DNA of 64,000 nt from Bicyclus anynana (Eukaryota; Arthropoda; Insecta; Lepidoptera; Nymphalidae): the NCBI RefSeq assembly GCF_947172395.1, contig NC_069099.1, positions 15,629,740 to 15,693,739 on the forward strand. Direction: 5' to 3'. Within the stretch, counting starts at the first letter, position 1. The number at the start of each line of letters is the position of its first letter. The position numbers and the translations under genes are program-made. Of the stretch, positions 32,901-41,900 are shown one piece after another. Under the pieces are notes generated by a model. The model did no database searches. It was not told the origin of the DNA and worked only from the letters and a program-made list of their open reading frames with translations.

Positions 32901-35900
32901 CAATTAAGTAAATCTCAATCGGCCCAGCCGGGGATCGAACCCAGGACCTCCGTCATTAAATCCACCGCGCATACCACTGCGCTACGGAGGCCGTTGTTTG
33001 TCTGTGGACATCTGTCAGTTGACGATCTCCGAGAAAGCGAGACGCGCTAGTTCTTAGGTTTATGCAGTTGAACACTTGTGTTAGTTCGAGACGGTTCGGT
33101 AGCGAGTCAGTGGTGAGTTTAATAGTAGTAGTAAGGCCTTTGGTTCAGGTTAGTTACTTGGCTATGAGCTAACACGAGCGGAGAATGGGGGAGTATTAGT
33201 TAACTGTAAAAGGGCCATTTAACCCAACTGAATCAGTTACAAGTCTGACATCCGCTGGTGGTTGACTCCTTGCTATACGATAGTTAATCCTGGTTTACAT
33301 GTTATAGTATCAGCGCTATACTTGATCAAGTGTAATTAAACGGTAGACCTGTAGTTGTAAATTAAGTGATCGATTCGGTGATTATTGATAATGCTACTTT
33401 GTGTATTTGCCATCCTTGACGTATATCGTAGAACCTAATCGAGACATACTACGATAGCAGTGCGCAGTATTCAATATCAGTCCGTGTGATTTAGTATACC
33501 TTCGATAATCAGAAGTGGAATTTAGTCTATTCCACGTTATCAGAAGTGGAAAATCGATGCCCGGACATATGTAATAAATAGACCATAATTTTATTACAAG
33601 ACTAGCGGACCCAGTCAAGCTTCGCTTTGACTTATGTGCACTTCTTCCCTATCCCTACTCTAACCCTACCCTACCCCTCCCTTCCCCTACTTCTTCCGCT
33701 TGACTCTTAAACATTTGTATGAGAAATAGAAAACGGTTGTGTTTATGGTTTTTCCGGCAATTATTCTAATTTTTCTCACCTTTTAAACCTTCTCTATACC
33801 TCCACGAACATTTCAAGACCAAGATAAGATAAGCAAGATATCTGTTCAGCCGTTCTCGAGTGTTAGCGAGACCAACGAACAGCAATTCATTTTTATATAT
33901 ATAGATTCTACCTACAAATAGGATTCTGGATTAAGAGTATCACCACCAACTTCCCAACTCCGGGCTGAAAATTTCCCGAACCAGGTTTTGAACCCAGGAC
34001 CTCGTATACTTCAGACGACGTCGACAAAAGTAGTATCGCCAAAGCCTCACCATCTCGTCCCGATGCAAGCCCAGCGTGGGGAACACCACGATAGTCCCAC
34101 TCGTGAGCAGCACGTCGCTGCCGGGGACGGCGTAGTCGCGGGTGCACATCCGCTGGATGCTGGGGAATGGTGGGTACAGCCGCAGCGTCTCTAGAAAAAA
34201 CAGTTATGGTGGGTTTATTGTAGGTAATAGGGTTGTAGAGTGACTAAACACTTTTTTCATAAAATTCAACTGACTTCAAAAACACTAAAACAAAAATAAT
34301 ATATTTGTGCTATCATACATTGACATGATTATATACATTGACCTCTTATGAAAGGACGCACAATCATAATATAGAAAATTTCACTTAAAACTGGCCAATT
34401 TTGCTTTGACAGTTTTAGAATTATTGGTAAAGAAAATTATACCTAAAGGCCTTTATATATAGTCCAATATTCAATAAAATCCCAAATTCAAAGCAAATTC
34501 AAACATAAGGATTGAGTTTAAAGTTGAATTTACAAATGCGACTACTTGAATTGAGTGCCAAGAAGTTGTTTGGCACTCATTGAGTGGGGATGTTTTTGGT
34601 CGCTGATTGTGCATCCACTTTTTAATAGGAAATCGATGTAAATCTACGAGTATACTAATCATTTTGAAGCTACCTCGATCGTATTCAATTCAATTCTTTA
34701 TTTGCTGGAAACACTTACATTGAAAATTGTATTCGACCATTTTTGGCACACAACAATAGGCTAGTTGACACTTTTTTTTTAAATGTTCTTAAATAGTTCT
34801 TTATCGTCCTATTAGATTGAAAAAAGATTTTTCATATTAGTTTAAGACGTGATTACATGAAAATTTTGGTTTTTAATTCAATAAAGTTGTATGTTTTTGA
34901 CAATACTAGCCAAAACGCCTGACGGCCATGACAGTCTGTATTTCAACTGTTTCATGACGTCACTATAACAAATCCCTTACAAACGGAGAGTTCGACAAAA
35001 ATTAGTTAACAATTAGTTTGACGTTTAGTACATCAAGGTGTTAGTGACGTCACAAAATGGACGACAGCGTTTTTGACCTTAGGAAAATTTGAAAAAATAC
35101 GCAATATTTAAATTAAGTTTTATAAGAAATTAATTATTATAGTATAGATATCGATATATTTCGGATATGAGTCAACAAAAAGTCAAAATAAAAAAATATT
35201 ATGACTAAATTTACATTACATAAAGTTAGATTGTATATTGATAAAAATATGTATTAATAATTGTAGGTATTATTGATTGTAATATGTATTTTATTGTATC
35301 TGCTATTAAAATAAAGGCTATTACTATTACTTACTGCTACTCGTATGAGTCAACTACCATTTATGATGAAAGTTTATTTTTCTGAAGGACTGGACTTTAG
35401 TTTAAGTTACCTTGTATAACCATATCCATATACGTCAAATCCTGCAGCGCCTCCGAAGTCACTCTCCCTCCGTGCTTCTGCATCACTTCTGCGATCTCCT
35501 CCCTCATCTTCTGCTGCACCTCTGGATGCGCCGCCAGCTCCAGCAGCAGGAACGCCAGGGTGGAGGAGGTGGTCTCGTACCCACCGAGGAATATTATGAA
35601 AGCATTCGCTGCTATTATCATGTCCGCTGTAAGAGATAACAAAACCTTAAAGAGAATGTTTAACCGACTTCAAAGAATAAAAAGGCTCCAACGCGAATGT
35701 TTTTTTTTATGTTTGTTACCTCTTATCTTTCTCATTTACTAACCAATTTTGAAAATTATTTTTTTCGTTTGTAATTTTGCGTTAAAATCAAAATCTATCT
35801 TTACTTATTAAAACTGGTCGAATTATATGCATTTATTCACAATTTGAGATTTTACTTATACCATTGGTAACAACAAACGTTACCGTGGTATAACGGACCC

Positions 35901-38900
35901 CAGCGCCATTTCGAATCTATACTTATAATACGAATTCTACATTGTACATTTTGTACAATTTTGAAAATTTTTGTTAGGGGCATTAAATAATCGATACTGA
36001 AAGTAAAAATATTTTTTTCGATTTTTTGTCTGTCTGTCTGTCTGTCCGTGTTTTTTTTGTTATTCGGGCATCACGCTGAAATTACTGAATGAATTCAAAT
36101 GAAACTTGGCACGGTTTAAGACCATAATACTCTCTCTCTCTCTCTATAGTCGTTGCTTCATTACTGAAGATCGTGGTCCTGGTAAGATCCCAGCCTCCTG
36201 CGGGTCCACGCCTTCCATCGGCTTCTGCTGTGGCCATCGCTGCTATAGTGTAGAACTTCGTCCCTTTATTCTCCTTCAGCTGGTCAGCCCATCGTGTTGG
36301 TGAGCGGCCCCTCGGTCTTTTCCCGTCAGTGATGCCTGTTAATATTAATTTCTCCAAACTGCAGTCACCACGCCGTATAATGTGCCCGAAATACCCCAGT
36401 ATGCGTTGGTAACATAAGGAGGAAAGCCTAACCTTGATTCCGAGCTGCGATAGAATAGACACGTTTGTGCGCTTGGCTGTCCAAGGTATTCTTAACATGC
36501 GCCTCCAGCACCACATCTCGAACGCGTCTATCCTAAGCCTTTCTCTTGCTTTTATGGTCCAAGTTTCTACTCCATACATAAAATTCGAGAATATTAAGGC
36601 ACGGACAAGGCGACTCTTGGTGTTGTTTGATATGCCTCTATTCTTCCAGATTTTGTTCAGTCGGGTCATGGCACTTTTCGCCATCGCAATGCGTCTCTTT
36701 ATTTCTGGCATACAGCTGCCATCACTGCAAATCTGAGATCCAAGATAAACATAATCCTCCACGATATCTACTGATGGTATGATGTTGGTATTAAGTAATT
36801 TGCCCGCTCTGTCAACTATCATAAGCTTTGTCTTGTTTTTATTTATACTCAATCCCAACTCTCGACTTTCTACTTCTAGTTTTTGTAAAAGATTTTCCAT
36901 GTCTTCCACTGACGTTGTAATGAGGACAGTATCATCGGCGTACCTAAGGTTGCATATCCGCTTTCCACCAAGAGGAAAACCTCCTTCCCAGTTTTCTACC
37001 ACTTTACGTATTATGTATTCTCCGTATACGTTGAAAAGCATCGGCGAAAGTATACAACCTTGTCGTACGCCCTTTTTTGTAGTAAATACATCGGAACAGT
37101 CGGTGTCTATTCTTACAAAGGATCGATTACATAAAGACCATAATACAGAGAAGGTTAAAAGATACTTTTTATTGCGAAAATATAATAAGAAGGGGGTGAA
37201 ATAGGGGTTGAAAGTTTGTATGGAAAGTCCTTAACTTTTAGAGTTACTGTTTTAAAAATTTGTTCATAAATCATAAAAAATACGAAATAATATAATGTAT
37301 TTCAAATTTTTTTTTTAATTAAACCCCTAAAGTGATGAAATAGGGCTTAAAAAGAAAATTTCAAAACAGAAGGCATCATCATCGCTCATCATTAACATAT
37401 TCTGCTCACTGTTGAGCACGAGTCTCCTCTCAGAATGAAAGGGGTTAAACCAATAGTCCACCACGCTGAACCAATGCAGATTGGTAGACTCTACACACGC
37501 AGAGAATTAAAAAAAATATCGGATATGCAGGTTTCCTCACGATGTTTTTTTTTTCACCGTTTGAGACACGTGATATTTAATTTCTTACTATGCACCTAAC
37601 TGAATAGTCGAAAGTGCGGATTCGAACCTACGCCCTCCGAATCGAAGACAGAGGTTTTATATCCACTGGGCTATAGCTCTCTAATAATGGGTATATTTAC
37701 ATAAATAATGATGGATAATTTTGGCTGGGCGTTTATATGTGACAATTTTTTTTCAAGACAAGCTAAAACTTACTGATGACAAAGTCGTTTTCCTTGTCGA
37801 TGATGGTGGTGTCCTCGCTCTGCAGCGCCATCATCATGTCGATGAAGTCTCCGCGCTTCTCTTGAGCACCTGGAACACCATGGGAACATCATCATCATCA
37901 TGGTGACATTAATCACACTAATATTATAAAGGCGAAAGTTTGTGTGTAAGTGTGTAAGTATGTTTGCTCCTCTTTTAAGCTGCGGCTACTGAAGCAATTA
38001 GGCTAAAATTTGGAATGGAAATAGATTTTACTCTGGATTAACACATAGGCTACTTTTCGTCTCGGAAAATCCATGGTTCCCGCGGGATTTGTAAAAAACT
38101 GAATTCCATGCAGACGAAGTCGCGGGCGTCCGCTAGTATTATCATAACGATGTTAAGTTTTATCGCCATAGAACAGTGTCAACAGTTTCAACGAGATTGA
38201 ATGAAAATACTTACAATTAGTAACAGATAAATCTTTCATCAAGATTTGATTAAGAATCAAAAGTATCAATAATATTAAAGATCAGTAAGACTAATCAAGA
38301 TATACAAAAAGCATTTCGTGAGACGGCAATAAGCTAGTTGACATTTTTTTAAAGTTCTTAAATAGTTAGTGAAAGTGGTAATATTATAGAGACAACCCAT
38401 GTGAGGAGGTCGAATATAATCTATGAGTAATATAATCTCTGGAACTCTGACCACCGGTTCAACTTAAAACTCCTCAATCAAATTTTTAATAGTGTTTTGT
38501 TAAAAATTGTGAAAAATTAAATAAACATAGGGATGTAAATAAATGAAAGGTTAATTAATTATAAACTACTCACCATTTTGTCTCTCTTTGATGACATTGC
38601 TGACGATGTTGTAGAAAAATTCGTGTGTCTTTTTGGGAATGATACGTATCTTGAAGAACAACACGAAAGCGGGCCACAAGTGTCGCATTGTTCTGAAATA
38701 GTTATCATACTACTCAACGATATTTTAGAAAAATCAACTATGTAAAAATCTTTTTAACAAAAAAATTCAACCAACTTCAAAAACACAAAAATAAACTAAA
38801 AAGCGAAAAATAACATCGTATGTGCTATCTTCTGATCACTTTGAATGTGGCGGTTTTATTTTTCTGTTTTTAGTGTGTCCTAGCATAAGTACCGAATGCG

Positions 38901-41900
38901 CCACAGTACGGGCAATTTCGTTTACTTTCATTTTAACACAAAATTACTGAACCGATTTTCATGAAAATTAAATGGAACCAATCTGGAAGTATCTTTCAAA
39001 CAATTTAAAAAAACAGAATTGGTTAAGAAATGACGAAGCTATGAGGTAACAAACATTAAAAAAAATAATAATCATGCGCGTCGATTTGTAAACCTCCTCT
39101 TCCTATAGGTAAAATTTTGTAAAAAAAAAATAATTATGGTATACATCAAACTAAAGTGATATGTTAAATTTGAAACAAAGTTCAGCTTTTAAAAACTTTT
39201 ACTTTTTATCTATTTGAGATTTTTTAATCATGAACTTTAACCAAATAAAAGAATTAAACATTTATGAACATTAGTGTTCTTTGGGATTTGTCCAAAGCAA
39301 TCGATTGTGTTGACTATCACACTGTTTATGAAGTGAGACCTATGTAAGAATCATTTAAATACTGTATAGGTTAAGTTTTGAGATAAAGACTAATCTAAAT
39401 TACAAACATAGAACATAGGAAACAAGAGGGTGTGACATGAGGATCCTATATATGAAGACGTATACGCTTATGTGATTGTATTATATGAAAATAGACTTTT
39501 ATAACGGTTAAAGAGAATAAACTTAAGTTAAACTAAAAATTACAGAAGTGAGTTCCAATGTATTTATAAATACCGTGCTTTAAACTAATACTTACTTCTC
39601 AAAAATGTTGGCAAAAGTTAACTCATAGAACGCACCCAACGCTACTGCGAATGGATCGTTTGCGTTATCCATGACATGGCTTTTGACTCCAAACGCACAC
39701 GGCACTATCGCATCTGCAGTATATCCTCCCACCAATGTATCTGAATCCACTATTCTATAACATTCTATGTTATTATTCTCTATTAAACTATCTTCTAGCG
39801 TTAATTTATCTTTACAACTCTCTGTTTTTCTATTATTATTTAAATAATGTGAATTTTCTTTGTTATAATCTTCTACTCTATCATTATTACACTCTCTTTT
39901 ACTTGATTCGTTTTGTTCAAGTACATGGATGTTGTTATTTTGAGATGTTTTCAAGTTTATGTATTCTTCTTTAAGTGATTCACTGGTGAATTGTTTATTT
40001 ATATAATTATCTTCATATCCATCTTTATTTTGATTATATATCTCTGTACAACATTCTCCATTCTGGTTATTATGGATCTGCGTATTTGGCTCATTGTTTT
40101 CGTTAACAAGTTTCTTTACCCGTAAAACGAAGTCATTCGCTGTGTTTTCTATTAGTGGCAGCATTCCCTTTAATTTGATAGGTCTGAAAAGATACAAATA
40201 TATGTAATAAATCTATCTATATTAATAAATTAGCGAAATCAACAATTTTTTTTCAGAATCTTTGCGGGAACCATGAATTTTTCGATAAGTATAGAATACT
40301 TTCTAACTTCAATAACTTCCTCTATCTACCAGTAAAAGTACCATTTAAATCGTTTAAGCAGTTCCAGAGATTACTTCACACACCTAGAGAATTAAGAAAA
40401 TTCTCAGGTATGCAGGTTTCCTCAAGATGTTTTTGATCTTCACTGTTTGAGGCACGTGATATTTAATTTCCTAAAATACATATAACTTTATAAGTTGGAG
40501 GTGCATTTCCCGAACCGGATTCGAACCTACGCCCTTTGAAGTACTGTTTTCTTATTGCTTTCTACACTTCTGGACTGAGCATGTTTTTTCTTTTTAGTTT
40601 TTTTTATACTTTATGCACTCGGGTTTTTTTTAATTTATTTATTTATACAGAGTACAAATCCAATAACTAGTATCAAACTGATTATCTGAAACAGTACTGA
40701 AAACTAATTGACCTTTATGAATTAAAGATAATCTGACCAATGAACAGAGTGTGATAACACGGGAAATGCATTGCTGAAGGTCAGCCTACAATGAACACAA
40801 CGCATGAACGCCATTTTATGAAACTGCCGGGAAATGAGATTTTACAAATTGTTGCCGATGTAACTATGTTGCAATTAGAAATTCTATAAATGAAGTCTTA
40901 TTTTAAGACTTCATTCATAGGTATAAGTAAGGATTATAAGTGATTTGCTGAACTAAGGTTTACCCTTTTTTTAGCTATGTGACATTCATTCCTGAATCTT
41001 AGAGCTTGCAAGGAAATATCTAGAAGAAAATGTCTTCGCCCACTTACTTACGAAAAAAAGTTGTACTATTTTCGTCTGCAACTTACGAGAATATTGGAGA
41101 TGTTTGTGCTTGCAACTTACTAAAATATTAGCGATGTTTCTCCTCGCAACTTACGAGAATATCGACAATATCTTCGCCTGCAACTTACGGGACTATCGGC
41201 GATATCTTCGCCTGCAACTTGCGGGAAAATCAGCGATATACCCACTTAGTTAAGAGAATATCAGTATTCTCTTCTCTACAATTAATGAGAAAACCGGCCA
41301 TATTTTTATGGTTAAACTTACTATAATATGGTCTATAATTTCACTTGCATTCAAAGAGTAATTCGGCGATACCTTCATGATCCGCTAACGCACGAGAAAA
41401 TCGGCGATATGTTTACCTGCAATGTACGAGAATATCAGCGATATCTTCACCCGCTAATTACGAGAACATAGCCGATATCTTCCCCCGCAACTTACAAGTT
41501 TATCTGTGATATCTTCTCCTGCAACTTATTGGAAAATTGGCATTATCTTCACCCGCAACTTACGAGAAAATGGGCAATATCTTCGCTGTAACTTCTAAGA
41601 AAAATGGCGATATCTTCGCTGCAACTTACGAGAATATCGGCGATATCTTCGCGCGCAGCCTCTTCCACTCGTTGCCCCGCAGGTACAGCACGGACGCCGC
41701 GAGCGGGTCCAGGCTCTCGTCGAAGAAGAACCCTCTGTCCGTGAAGTGCGCGAAGTCGTTGACGCACATGCGCCGCACCAGCTCGGGCTCGCACACCACC
41801 AGCGTGCGCCGGTAGAACTGGTGGATACCTGGAATATTGAAGACTAGTCCTTTAGAAGCGTTCTTTAGAGCAAAGCGATGGGAACAACGAGGGAAAGAAG

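Noticed and set aside
36106..37204. Plus-strand ORFs opposite the RTE LINE
   Set aside because: Complementary shadows of the minus-strand reverse transcriptase frame.
41537..41815. ORFs on both strands over P450 exon 2 in the wrong frames
   Set aside because: The spliced P450 frame (HQFYRRTLVV...NEWKRLR) is clearly the coding one; the others are shadows, partly extended by the minisatellite.
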